Shown piece by piece: positions 23,509 through 31,977 of a stretch of DNA of 44,901 bases. Under the pieces are notes generated by a model, which worked only from the letters and a program-made list of their open reading frames with translations, ran no database searches and was not told the origin of the DNA. The position numbers were made by a program, and so were the translations under genes. Source of the DNA: a virus. The DNA lies in the IMG/VR virus record IMGVR_UViG_3300010883_027301, positions 1 through 44,901 of that record, one strand, 5' to 3'. The stretch's first letter is position 1; each line of letters begins with the position of its first letter.

Positions 23509-24348
23509 ATGAAAGCTTCTAGTGTAAGAGAAAGAATAAAGCTCAGTAAAAAATATTCTGAGCTAAGCTATTGGAGAAGCATATGCAGCGACACCAAAGA
23601 GTTATTTTTTGCTTACGATGCTGAATTAGCAGATTTTTTAAATCAAGCAGCCGAAGTAATTAACGGTTCAGATCTTACAAAAGAAAATTCTTCTTCAAGC
23701 TCTAATGAAAAAGAAGATAGTTTAATAAAGTTTGAAGAAAAAAACGAAGAAGAGATATTTGAAAATTTCAAAAGCTACGAACAAGAAACTGAAAAAGAAA
23801 ATTCTGTAGAAGAAATTATAGAAAATAAAAAAGCTCCCGATTGGATGAAGAAAGCTTTTAAATCTATAGCATTAAAAACTCATCCAGACAAAGTTCAACA
23901 CCGAGATGATATTTCTGATATTGAAAAAGAAGAATTGATAAATAAATATTCGGAAGCTGCTAAGGCTATGTCTTCTCTAAGCGGAATTTCTTTAATAGAG
24001 ATAGCACAGTCTTTGGGAATAGAATTAGACTTAAATCCCAAACAACAGATTTTAATGATAGAAAATAAAGTAGAAAAAATAAAAAAAGAAGTAGAAGAAT
24101 ATCAGCAAATGATTTCTTGGTCATGGGGCGAAAATGAGGGAAATTTAGATACTCGGTCAAACTTATTTCTTCACGTGCTAAACCATTTACAGATGAAGCC
24201 TATCGAAATAAGTCAAATTAAAAAAATGATTGAAAAATTTGAAAATGGCGACAATTTGGTTGAAAAAATAAATAGAAGAGATAAAATATCAAATAGGCGT
24301 GTTGGTCAAAGACCAGTTCCTGGTATTTCTAGGTCAAGGAAAAAATGA
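23509..24348 (+). CDS. J-domain-containing protein
   Basis: Residues about 108-160 resemble a J-domain: DWMKKAFKSIALKTHPDKV has the helix II and the HPD tripeptide (125-127), followed by a helix III-like segment (EELINKYSEAAKAMSSLSG). The domain is preceded by a 70-residue acidic, Ser/Glu-rich region and followed by a long coiled coil and a basic tail rich in Arg. J-proteins stimulate the ATPase of DnaK-type Hsp70s, so this protein may recruit host DnaK or HscA to a phage target. The N-terminal helices and C-terminal coil would bind that target. The HPD helix is clear; the partner is inferred. Confidence 0.7.
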   Translation: MKASSVRERIKLSKKYSELSYWRSICSDTKELFFAYDAELADFLNQAAEVINGSDLTKENSSSSSNEKEDSLIKFEEKNEEEIFENFKSYEQETEKENSVEEIIENKKAPDWMKKAFKSIALKTHPDKVQHRDDISDIEKEELINKYSEAAKAMSSLSGISLIEIAQSLGIELDLNPKQQILMIENKVEKIKKEVEEYQQMISWSWGENEGNLDTRSNLFLHVLNHLQMKPIEISQIKKMIEKFENGDNLVEKINRRDKISNRRVGQRPVPGISRSRKK

Positions 24349-24581
24349 AAGTTGGTTCCCTTATAGTTTTCGAACAAGAATCTCAAGGATATGATTTTAT
24401 CCAAAATCAGGGAGACCTTTTTAATAATGAATTAGTTAGAATAACCACTGGAACGTGTGGCATAGTTTGTAAAATACAAGAACATCCAGATATGCACATT
24501 AGATTAGCAGAAATGTTGATCGGAAACAAGCTTATATTTGATATTAACTTGAATCAGCTCGAATACAAACTTCTAAATTAA
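24345..24581 (+). CDS. Small beta-barrel-like protein, unknown function
   Basis: 78 residues. It begins MKVGSLIVFEQ and contains TGTCGIVCKIQ and NKLIFDINLNQLEY. This order fits the small SH3-like proteins common in large phages (a G-x-[LI]-[IV] strand, a GIV strand and a final LE strand). It overlaps the J-domain gene by 4 bases (ATGA). Its stop codon is interlocked with the stop of the minus-strand gene at 24578. Confidence 0.5.
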   Translation: MKVGSLIVFEQESQGYDFIQNQGDLFNNELVRITTGTCGIVCKIQEHPDMHIRLAEMLIGNKLIFDINLNQLEYKLLN

Positions 24582-25312
24582 AAACATTCTCTAGCTAAAG
24601 AAACAGAGCCGTCAGAAGAAACTTGGAAAGTTCTTATTTTAACATGTGGATAGTAATCTTGGCATAAGTCTGCAACTGCGTTAATGTTTCCAGAGTTATC
24701 ATCATAAAAATAAACTTCTTCTGGATCGTGTTGATCTATGTAGGATTTCATTATTTTTGCTTTCGCACTTGGACTCCCTCCAGTATCTCCAGCTGTTTGA
24801 ATATTAGCTCCAGAAACACTCAATCCTTGCGATTGCAAAAATTTAGAAATATCTTCTTTGTTAGTAGGTTTTACAGAAGACCCCCTAAGTGAAGCTATAT
24901 TTTCATTTCCAGATCTTGCTGTTATGATCACCACTATTGCTCCTGGCACGCTTTGTGCACTTTTAGCAATATTTATTACACTTGAAATAGGAGAAGTTGA
25001 TTCTAGATTAACGCTTGCAGTTTCTGAAAAATCAAATATATCTTCTAAAGAATTAGAATTTAAATAGTCAGAATCTTCTCTAATTTTTTGTTCATAGCTA
25101 GCAAATTCTTCTGAAGAAAACCAAATTATTTCATTTTCCCCTCCCTTGTTTTCAATAGATTCAAAATCTAAAGAATTATCTAAGATCCAATCTATGAAAG
25201 AAGGATCAGTTTTTCCATCTGGAGTAATTCTTCTAACTCCAATGAGACTTTCAGTCACCGCGAGTGTATCATCAAAGTCAAAAGCAAATATTTTTTTAAT
25301 TTGTGAAGGCAT
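24578..25312 (-). CDS. HAD-superfamily phosphatase
   Basis: The only clearly real gene on the minus strand. FAFDFDDTLAVT holds motif I (D12, D14, T16). IVVIITARSGNENI is the motif II region, with a threonine in the ITAR context. YFYDDNSGNINAV holds the acidic motif IV. A cap-like insertion lies between about residues 25 and 115. This set fits phage HAD proteins that dephosphorylate nucleotides, DNA ends or small metabolites. It meets the gene at 24345 tail to tail with stop codons overlapping at TTAA (24578-24581). The substrate cannot be read from sequence. Confidence 0.75.
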   Translation of the reverse strand: MPSQIKKIFAFDFDDTLAVTESLIGVRRITPDGKTDPSFIDWILDNSLDFESIENKGGENEIIWFSSEEFASYEQKIREDSDYLNSNSLEDIFDFSETASVNLESTSPISSVINIAKSAQSVPGAIVVIITARSGNENIASLRGSSVKPTNKEDISKFLQSQGLSVSGANIQTAGDTGGSPSAKAKIMKSYIDQHDPEEVYFYDDNSGNINAVADLCQDYYPHVKIRTFQVSSDGSVSLARECF

Positions 25313-25333
25313 GTGTACAATTCCATTATCTAA

Positions 25334-25348
25334 ATTATAAGTATTATA
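25334..25348 (-). promoter_or_regulatory. Candidate minus-strand promoter for the HAD gene
   Basis: Read on the minus strand, TATAAT occurs twice (25343-25348 and 25334-25339) within the 59-base divergent gap. They lie about 22-36 bases before the ATG at 25312. No clear -35 is seen. The region is AT-rich, so one match may be chance. Confidence 0.45.
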
Positions 25349-25371
25349 GTATTACTGAACAAGAGACTCTA

Positions 25372-25665
25372 ATGAATCCTTTAAGACTTTTTATAAGAGA
25401 GATTTTAAAAGAACAAGTGCTCGGGTATACACCTCCGCAAAAAAAATCGGATGATTCTGATGCAGATTTTTTAGCTTATGGAGATATGTCTAGTCCAGCT
25501 CCTGAAAAATCATCTGAAACAGAAGATCCAGAAGATGAAGAGCAACTACAAACGCAGCTTCAAACTTCTAATCAGCAGAGACAGAAAGATTTAGATTCTA
25601 AAAATGCTCCAGCTGCTAATTACGATGCTAGAGTACTTCAAAAACTTCAAAAAACTACTGCATAA
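25372..25665 (+). CDS. Small acidic protein with [I/L]KEQ leader
   Basis: The ATG at 25372 starts MNPLRLFIREILKEQ. The leader is nearly superposable on that of the protein at 10146 (both have F/Y-I-R-E/K-I-x-KEQ). The L-K-E at residues 12-14 fits the (I/L)-x-E prohead cleavage pattern. The remaining 80 residues are acidic and Gln-rich without fold markers. Length and composition suit an internal or scaffold-like virion protein with a capsid-targeting leader. This is inference. Confidence 0.5.
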   Translation: MNPLRLFIREILKEQVLGYTPPQKKSDDSDADFLAYGDMSSPAPEKSSETEDPEDEEQLQTQLQTSNQQRQKDLDSKNAPAANYDARVLQKLQKTTA

Positions 25666-25687
25666 TTGTGAAAATTTGAGCAGCTTG

Positions 25688-25696
25688 TGATATAAT
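25688..25696 (+). promoter_or_regulatory. Extended -10 promoter before the DnaE-type polymerase gene
   Basis: TGATATAAT (TG-N-TATAAT) is a perfect extended -10 element. A transcription start would fall near 25703, and AGAGGTAGG at 25707-25715 would then serve the TTG start at 25722. The same layout occurs at 38480. There is no good -35, as is usual for extended -10 promoters. Confidence 0.65.
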
Positions 25697-25721
25697 GAAA
25701 TATATCAGAGGTAGGTTTAAA

Positions 25722-28700
25722 TTGAAAGTCCCCAGTAAGTTTTTTGGTTTGCATTCTCATTCAGGTTTTTCCATTTTCGATGGGCTTGGATATCCACAAG
25801 AGCACATCGATTTTTGTAGAAAGAATGGTTTAGATGGATGGTCTTTAACAGACCATGGCCATATGAATGGTTTTGCACATGCATATTTACATACAGAGAA
25901 GCTAAATAAAGCTGGTGGTAATTTCAAACTTATTCCAGGTTGCGAAATGTATGTGCACCCTGATTTAGACGTTTGGAAATTAGACTATGAAATTTCTAGA
26001 ACAGCTAAAAAAGGCGACAAAGAAGCCTTAGCTATTCTAAAAAAGCAAAGAGAATTAATTCAAACTCCGCTTTTAGCTTTTGTAGATGAGCATGATGAAA
26101 CTTTAAAAGTCGGACTAAAAGATGCTTCTCTCACTGTAGAAAATGAAGAAGAGACTAAATCTGCCAAGTTTTATGACCCCATTAAGCGCCGCCACCATCT
26201 AGTAGTTTTACCAAAGACTTCCGAAGGCTTACAGAGATTATTCCACTTGGTTTCTCGTGGATACACAGAAGGATTTTATAGATTTCCAAGAGTAGACTAT
26301 AAAATGCTAAAAGAAGCCGCTAAGGGAGGTCATCTAATGGTTTCTACAGCTTGCATTGGTGGCCCATTAGCTTATGATGTTTTCCAACCACTGCAAGAAA
26401 CTAATTTTGATGATCTTGTTCCATCTCTTTTTGATGATGAGTCTTTAAGAAACAAAATTCTTTCTAAGTTTGAATATTCTTATGACCAACTTGCAGATGC
26501 AGTTGGTGAAGAAAATGTAATGCTAGAATTGCAATTTAATAAATTGCCAGCTCAGCACTTGGTGAATAGAGCTATTTTAGAATTTGCAAGAACTCGTTCT
26601 TTAACAGACCAGCTTGTAGTTACTTGCGATTCACATTATGCTTCTCCAGATCACTGGAAAGAAAGAGAGCTATATAAAAAGCTTGGATGGTTAAACTACC
26701 AAAGCTTTAATCCAGATAATTTGCCTAAATCTAAAGAAGAGCTTAAATGCGAACTATATCCCAAAAACGCAAAGCAGGTTTGGGAATCATATCTTGAAAC
26801 TACTTCTGAGCATAACTTCTACGATGGAGATGAGATATTTGATGCCATTGAAAGAACTCATGATATAGCTCATGAAATGATTGGCGAGCTCCATCCAGAC
26901 CGTAAAATGAAACTTCCATCTTATGTAGTTCCAAAGGGTATGACTGCCAACAAAGCGCTTCTAGAAGCGGTTAAATCTGGTTTGGTAAAACGAGGCTTAG
27001 CTGAAAAGCCGGAATATGTAGAAAGAATGAGAACTGAATTAAAAGTTATCTTTGAAAAGAACTTTTCTGAATATTTTCTTACGATGAAGTCTATTATCGA
27101 TCTAGCGCGTGAGAAAATGTTAGCCGGCCCTGGTCGCGGATCTGGTGCTGGCTCTTTAGTAAATTACGCATTATACATTACAGATATAGACCCCGTAGAA
27201 TATGGGCTACTTTTTGAGAGATTTATGTCTCCAGAAAGAACTGAGATGCCAGATATCGATACAGACATTGCCGACCGCGATGAGCTTATCAAAATTCTTA
27301 GAGAAAAATTTGGCAACATGAATGTAATTCCAATCTCAAACTATAACACGTTTAAAATTAAGAGCCTTCTTAAAGACGTTTCTAGATTTTATGGGATTGA
27401 ATTTTCTGAAGTAAATAAAACATTAGCATCTTTAGAGAGAGAGGTGTCTCAAGGCAGAAAAGCTGATGGAGTAGATGCAGCTTTTGATATTAGCTTTGAA
27501 GAAGCTAAAAAGTATTCTACGAAGGTTAGTGACTATTTAGAAAAATATCCACAAATTGCTGCGCCTATAAACGTTCTATATAAGCAGAATAAAGCTCTTG
27601 GAAGACATGCTGGCGGCGTGATTGTTTCTGAAAGAATTGCAGAGAGAATGCCCTTGATTGTTGCTAGAGGAGAAATGCAAACTCCGTGGACTGAAGGGAT
27701 GACTAATAAACATCTTGAGGAATTTGGGTGGATTAAATTTGATTTGCTTGGTTTAGAAACTCTTAGGATTATTGAAAGAACCATTTCTCTTGTTTTGCAA
27801 AAATCAGGCATAGAGAATCCATCGTTTGAGCAAATTGTAGAGTGGTACAGTAAAAATATATCTCCAAACGTGATAGATTTTAATGACAAAAAAGTGTATA
27901 AAAATGTTTATCATTCTGGCCGATGGGCTGGTATCTTTCAATGTACTCAAAGAGGCGCTCAAGCTCTTTTTAAGAGGGCTAAACCAGAATCAGTGGTAGA
28001 TCTAGCAACTCTTACCTCTATTTATCGGCCTGGTCCGCTATCTGCAAAAGTAGATAAGCTTTATATTAAAGCTAAAAACAATCCTGAAAATGTTTTTTAT
28101 GGACACCCTTTAATCGAGCAAGTTCTTAATTCAACTTATGGAATGATTATTTTTCAAGAACAAGTAATGGAACTATGCCACGTGGTAGCAGGCTTTCCAA
28201 AAGCAGAATGTAACAAGCTTAGAAAGATGATGAAGCCAGTTAGTTCTGGAAATGAAAATATAAAGGCAGCTTCAGCTCTAAAGAGTAAGTTTGTAGAAGG
28301 AGCTGCTCAGAATGGAGTAAATCAAAGTATAGCTAGCGAACTTTATGACAGAGTTCTATATTTTAGTGGTTATGGTTTTAATAAGTCTCATGCTGTTTCT
28401 TATGCAGTCAATTCTTATCACTGCGCTTGGTTGATGACTTATTATGAGCAGGAGTGGATCCAAGCTTATCTTGAAGCTTGCTCTGGTAATCCCAAAAAGC
28501 TCTCAAAAGCTTTGAGCGAAGTAAAAGCTTTGGGCTATAAAATTGTTCCAATCGATATTAATAAAGCTGAAAAAGCTTGGACATGTATTGATGATAATTC
28601 TTTGATGCCATCATTTCTTTCATGCAAAGGTGTGGGAGAAGCCGCGGTAGAAGAAATTTTAAAAAATAGACCATATTCGTCAATTGAAAATATGCTTTGG

Positions 28701-29321
28701 AAAGAAGATGGAAGTTGGAAACATGCAAAATTTAATAAAAGAGCAATTGAATCTTTGATGAAAATTAGAGCTTTTGATTCTCTTGACTGTGTTGGTGAAG
28801 ACAAGACTTTTAAAAGCTATTCTCATATGCATTCTGTAGTTATGGAAAATTTTAATGATATTAGAAAGAGAACAAAGAAAGATCCATATAGAGGAAAAAA
28901 CAACTTTTTTAAAGCCTTGGTAGAATCTCCAGAATCTGAAGAATGGTCTTTCGATGCTTTGATGAATTTTGAAGAAGAATTGTTAGGGACAATTAACGTA
29001 GAAGCTCTTCTTCCAGAGAAATTTGTAAAAAAGATGACTGAAAAGAACATTCACTCTCTAGATGATCACTCAGGTAAAGAATATTATTGGTTCGTTCTTA
29101 CTAAAGCCATTCCAAAGCTCACAAAAAACAAGAAACCATATCTGCTTTTAAATGGAATAGCTTCAACTGGAAAGGTTCATAGGATGTTTTGTTGGGGGGT
29201 TCCAAAAGATGCTGACATCCTTCCATTCACTTTTTGTATTGCCGAAGTAGATAAAAATGATTTTGGAATGTCTACTAAATGGAACAGAGTTAAAAAGTTT
29301 AGTTTTAATGATCTGACTTGA
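25722..29321 (+). CDS. Family C DNA polymerase III alpha-like subunit (DnaE-type)
   Basis: The order is PHP, palm, fingers and tail, as in DnaE. The PHP domain has LHSHSGFSIFDG and SLTDHG near the N-terminus. GPGRGSGAGSLVNY lies near residue 467. PDIDTDI near 510-516 carries the two catalytic Asp, and KFDLLGL further on carries the third. FNKSHAVSYA and the helix-hairpin-helix-like CKGVGEAAVEEIL follow. At 1199 residues it is close to bacterial DnaE. I prefer the TTG at 25722, because the ATG at 25695 overlaps a perfect -10 box while TTG has a strong ribosome site 6 bases upstream. No clamp, loader or proofreading subunit is visible in this window. It is probably the main replicative polymerase, and a second polymerase-like gene lies at 8918. 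Confidence 0.88.
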   Translation: MKVPSKFFGLHSHSGFSIFDGLGYPQEHIDFCRKNGLDGWSLTDHGHMNGFAHAYLHTEKLNKAGGNFKLIPGCEMYVHPDLDVWKLDYEISRTAKKGDKEALAILKKQRELIQTPLLAFVDEHDETLKVGLKDASLTVENEEETKSAKFYDPIKRRHHLVVLPKTSEGLQRLFHLVSRGYTEGFYRFPRVDYKMLKEAAKGGHLMVSTACIGGPLAYDVFQPLQETNFDDLVPSLFDDESLRNKILSKFEYSYDQLADAVGEENVMLELQFNKLPAQHLVNRAILEFARTRSLTDQLVVTCDSHYASPDHWKERELYKKLGWLNYQSFNPDNLPKSKEELKCELYPKNAKQVWESYLETTSEHNFYDGDEIFDAIERTHDIAHEMIGELHPDRKMKLPSYVVPKGMTANKALLEAVKSGLVKRGLAEKPEYVERMRTELKVIFEKNFSEYFLTMKSIIDLAREKMLAGPGRGSGAGSLVNYALYITDIDPVEYGLLFERFMSPERTEMPDIDTDIADRDELIKILREKFGNMNVIPISNYNTFKIKSLLKDVSRFYGIEFSEVNKTLASLEREVSQGRKADGVDAAFDISFEEAKKYSTKVSDYLEKYPQIAAPINVLYKQNKALGRHAGGVIVSERIAERMPLIVARGEMQTPWTEGMTNKHLEEFGWIKFDLLGLETLRIIERTISLVLQKSGIENPSFEQIVEWYSKNISPNVIDFNDKKVYKNVYHSGRWAGIFQCTQRGAQALFKRAKPESVVDLATLTSIYRPGPLSAKVDKLYIKAKNNPENVFYGHPLIEQVLNSTYGMIIFQEQVMELCHVVAGFPKAECNKLRKMMKPVSSGNENIKAASALKSKFVEGAAQNGVNQSIASELYDRVLYFSGYGFNKSHAVSYAVNSYHCAWLMTYYEQEWIQAYLEACSGNPKKLSKALSEVKALGYKIVPIDINKAEKAWTCIDDNSLMPSFLSCKGVGEAAVEEILKNRPYSSIENMLWKEDGSWKHAKFNKRAIESLMKIRAFDSLDCVGEDKTFKSYSHMHSVVMENFNDIRKRTKKDPYRGKNNFFKALVESPESEEWSFDALMNFEEELLGTINVEALLPEKFVKKMTEKNIHSLDDHSGKEYYWFVLTKAIPKLTKNKKPYLLLNGIASTGKVHRMFCWGVPKDADILPFTFCIAEVDKNDFGMSTKWNRVKKFSFNDLT

Positions 29322-29346
29322 CATATTGAGTTGTAAATTCTTTAAA
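29318..29346 (+). promoter_or_regulatory. Candidate sigma70-like promoter before the dCMP hydroxymethylase-like gene
   Basis: TTGACA (29318-29323), a perfect -35, overlaps the polymerase stop codon. TTTAAA (29341-29346) follows at 17 bases but matches the -10 consensus at only four of six positions. The start would then be 10-15 bases before the ATG at 29365. It is a plausible but unproven promoter for the long nucleotide and modification gene run. Confidence 0.35.
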
Positions 29347-29364
29347 ACTGGATAAGATTACTAT

Positions 29365-30213
29365 ATGAATACACGGTACAAAAATTTAAATCAAGCTTTT
29401 GTAGAAGAATTAGCTGATTGTTGCTATAATGGAGTAGAGGTAAAAAGTCGGGGCTTTGTTCAAAAAGAAAAACTTTTTGCTTCTTTCATCATTCAAGATC
29501 CAACCGACTTGAGAATCGAAGTTCCAGCTCGAAAATTTAATGAAGAATATGCAATTCTTGAATGGCTTTGGTATTTGACTTCTGATTCTAAAATTGAAAC
29601 TATAGGTAAATTTGCTGATATTTGGAATAAAATATCAGATGATAATGATACAGTAGAATCTAATTACGGAAAATATTTAAAGCCTCACTGGTATGATTTA
29701 GTTGATGAGCTTTTAAAAGATAGAGATACTCGTCGTGCTACGTGCGTAATAAATCAACCATATCATAGGTTCAAGAATCCGAAAGATTATCCATGCACAC
29801 ACTATATTCACTTCTTTATTAGAGAAGATGCTCTTCACATGGGCGTATATATGCGGTCTAATGATGCCGTTTTTGGATTTTGCAATGATGTTTTTACTTT
29901 TGCATTATTCCAACAACTGATGTTAAATGAACTAAATGCTCGCGGCTCTAATCTTACACTAGGAAACTATTATCACTCTGCAGGCAGCTTCCATGTTTAT
30001 GATAGGCATTATGCAATGATGGAAAAAATATCTGAAAATTATTTTAAGAAAGCTAGAAAAAGTGGTTATCCTACCAACTTGAAAAAAGTGGTTTTAGATC
30101 CGGATTTAACGTGGCCAAAAATGGAAAACTTTATATCTTTTTTTAACGAAGAATTAGACAAAGAAGAAGTTTTGAATAAGATTAAGAAGATAAAAGAGGT
30201 TATATTCAAGTGA
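29365..30213 (+). CDS. Thymidylate synthase-family enzyme resembling T4 dCMP hydroxymethylase (gp42)
   Basis: Residues DTRRATC (121-127), YPCTHYIHF with C144, YMRSNDAVFGFCND (162-175) and GSFHVYDRHY match the ThyA fold. The nucleophile is C144. At the position that is Asn in thymidylate synthase (selecting dUMP), this protein has Asp (D175 in FGFCND). T4 gp42 has the same context (FGFRND, D179), which selects dCMP. The protein is therefore better read as a dCMP hydroxymethylase or other dCMP-specific methylene transferase than as ThyA. If so, phage DNA may contain hydroxymethylcytosine or a derivative. It opens a run of nucleotide-metabolism and modification genes. Confidence 0.78.
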   Translation: MNTRYKNLNQAFVEELADCCYNGVEVKSRGFVQKEKLFASFIIQDPTDLRIEVPARKFNEEYAILEWLWYLTSDSKIETIGKFADIWNKISDDNDTVESNYGKYLKPHWYDLVDELLKDRDTRRATCVINQPYHRFKNPKDYPCTHYIHFFIREDALHMGVYMRSNDAVFGFCNDVFTFALFQQLMLNELNARGSNLTLGNYYHSAGSFHVYDRHYAMMEKISENYFKKARKSGYPTNLKKVVLDPDLTWPKMENFISFFNEELDKEEVLNKIKKIKEVIFK

Positions 30214-30491
30214 ATATTTTAGAAAAAGCTAATGAAATAATCAACAGTCGCTCTGAAGAAAAAGAGAGGCAGTATGGTCCAATGGGCGAAGGCTTAGAAC
30301 GCGCTGCTCTAATAGCTTCTGGAATGACTGGAAAAGACTTTACTGCAGATGATATTTTTGCTACTTTAGTAGCTCTTAAATTTTCTCGTCACTCTTACAA
30401 TTACAAAGAAGATAACTTTTTAGATGCTGCCGCTTATTTGGGGGCATGGAATGATTACGTACAGGAGAAATTGAAAAGTGAAAATAAGTAA
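30210..30491 (+). CDS. MazG-like / DUF6378-like nucleotide pyrophosphohydrolase candidate
   Basis: GTG start, overlapping the upstream gene by 4 bases. The 93-residue helical protein has EKERQYGPMGEG, ATLVALKFSRHSYNYKEDNFLDAAAYLGAWNDY. This ERQYG, LK-x-x-R and KEDN-x-x-D pattern is that of short MazG-like phage proteins, which bind metal and hydrolyse nucleoside triphosphates. Placement between a dCMP hydroxymethylase-like gene and dUTPase suggests nucleotide pool cleaning, for example removal of unmodified dCTP. Substrate is not known. Confidence 0.6.
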   Translation: MNILEKANEIINSRSEEKERQYGPMGEGLERAALIASGMTGKDFTADDIFATLVALKFSRHSYNYKEDNFLDAAAYLGAWNDYVQEKLKSENK

Positions 30492-30912
30492 AGTTAGAAA
30501 AGTTAAAACGCCTGTTCGCGGAACTCCAGAATCAGCTGGAATAGATTTTTTTGTTCCCAGTGGTGTTCAAGCAAAACTAAAGCCTGGAGATTCTTGTTTA
30601 CTACCAAGCGGAATTAAAGTTGATGTCCCTTCTGGCCACGCTCTAATAGCTTTTAATAAAAGCGGAGTAGCAGTTAAGAAAAGTCTTTATGCTGGCGCTT
30701 GCGTAGTAGACGAAGACTATCAGGGAGAAATTCACATCAATCTTACTAATGTGGGTTGTGAAGAAGTTGAAATAAGTTCAGGTGAAAAAATAATTCAGTT
30801 TATTTTACTTCCCGTTTTTTATGACACAATTGAAGAAGTAGAGCTAGAAAATCTTTATGCAGAAGTAACTGCTAGAGGCGAAGGCGGCTTTGGTAGTACG
30901 GGAGTAGAATAA
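30478..30912 (+). CDS. dut: dUTP diphosphatase (trimeric type)
   Basis: GTG start with AGGAG 10 bases upstream, overlapping the previous gene by 14 bases. The dUTPase motifs are in order: PESAGIDFF (motif 1), AFNKSGVAVKK (motif 2), AGACVVDEDYQGEIHINLTN (motif 3), EKIIQFILLPV (motif 4) and GEGGFGSTG (motif 5, C-terminal arm). At 144 residues it is full length. It turns dUTP into dUMP, keeping uracil out of DNA and feeding thymidylate synthesis. It fits the neighbouring deaminase and kinase genes. Confidence 0.92.
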   Translation: MKISKVRKVKTPVRGTPESAGIDFFVPSGVQAKLKPGDSCLLPSGIKVDVPSGHALIAFNKSGVAVKKSLYAGACVVDEDYQGEIHINLTNVGCEEVEISSGEKIIQFILLPVFYDTIEEVELENLYAEVTARGEGGFGSTGVE

Positions 30913-31976
30913 TGAACTATTTTATAGATTGCAATGTTCCTAAAAACTTTAAAATTGGAATTGATGGATTAGAAAGAAATGTGCCGGCTAGAAAACATAG
31001 TCATAATGCAGCTTGGGTTCATCTTTATAAAAATATGCTTCAGTCGGCTGGTTGGGAAGATGTTCATATCCTTAGCAACCACGACACTTATGCAGGTTAT
31101 GATGCAATGATTTTTTATCCCGGTATTGCTTATGCTGGAACAATTAACTTCTTTTTTGGTGCCGATGATAATGTTGTACGTCGATTTTCTAGAATTCAAG
31201 ATTTCAAAGGCCCAACGTTCATTTTAAATCATGATATGCCGCTTATAGGAACTACAATAAAAGGTCGCCTCCATAATAAATCTACTAGCTCTAAAGTTGG
31301 AAATTTAAAATTAGAAATTCTTGATGATATTTGCAAAAGCACCACAAGGATAGATTGCGTAGAAAAATCTACTAAATTGTGCTTCGGAGATAGCCACTGC
31401 TTTTCTACATATTTGCCAGGATATTCAGTTTGCCGAAATGATGGCTTGACGCTATATTCAACTTTAAGAGATGGAGTAAAGCAAATTATAGAAGATAATT
31501 CTGAAATGCTGGTGAAAAATTTAACTCATCTTACTTTTTATATGGGAAATATTGATATTCGCCATCATTTAATGAGACAAGAAAAACCAAATGACCAACT
31601 CCGCGGAATGGCCATTGAATTAGGCGAACAACTTAAATCTTTAAATATTTCTAATATTGAAATAGTGCATGCTTTGCCTATAGAAAATGAAAGTAGGAAA
31701 CTTCCAAAAACTGGATATTTTAAAGGTACTCCATTTTATGGCACTAAAGAAGAAAGATCAAGTCTTGTCAATACATTCAACACTGAAGTTGATAGAATTT
31801 GTATAGAAAATGGTTGGTCTGTTTTTAAGTGGCCAAAAGAATTCCTCAATGAAGAAGATGAGCTTGATTTTGAATATATGGAAAGGCCAAAAAGCGTTCA
31901 TTTAAGTCCCACTTCTTATCGATGGGATCTTTTTAATAATAGTTTGAATATAAAACACAAAAATAACGGAGAATAA
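30912..31976 (+). CDS. SGNH/GDSL-like hydrolase
   Basis: The ATG overlaps the dut stop by 1 base. The N-terminal 150 residues form an alpha/beta segment. Then CFGDSHCFST (GDSH at 159-162) gives the block I serine, YMGNIDIRHHL resembles block III with Gly and Asn, and the final PKSVHLSPTSYRW provides the block V histidine. These fit an SGNH esterase or acyltransferase fold. Similar proteins with a GDSH motif are seen in glycan and modification clusters of large phages. The substrate is not predictable. The next gene starts 1 base after the stop. Confidence 0.6.
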   Translation: MNYFIDCNVPKNFKIGIDGLERNVPARKHSHNAAWVHLYKNMLQSAGWEDVHILSNHDTYAGYDAMIFYPGIAYAGTINFFFGADDNVVRRFSRIQDFKGPTFILNHDMPLIGTTIKGRLHNKSTSSKVGNLKLEILDDICKSTTRIDCVEKSTKLCFGDSHCFSTYLPGYSVCRNDGLTLYSTLRDGVKQIIEDNSEMLVKNLTHLTFYMGNIDIRHHLMRQEKPNDQLRGMAIELGEQLKSLNISNIEIVHALPIENESRKLPKTGYFKGTPFYGTKEERSSLVNTFNTEVDRICIENGWSVFKWPKEFLNEEDELDFEYMERPKSVHLSPTSYRWDLFNNSLNIKHKNNGE

Positions 31977-31977
31977 T

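Noticed and set aside
29365-30213. Plain thymidylate synthase
   Set aside because: The specificity site reads Asp in the FGFxND context of T4 gp42, so a dCMP-specific enzyme is more likely.
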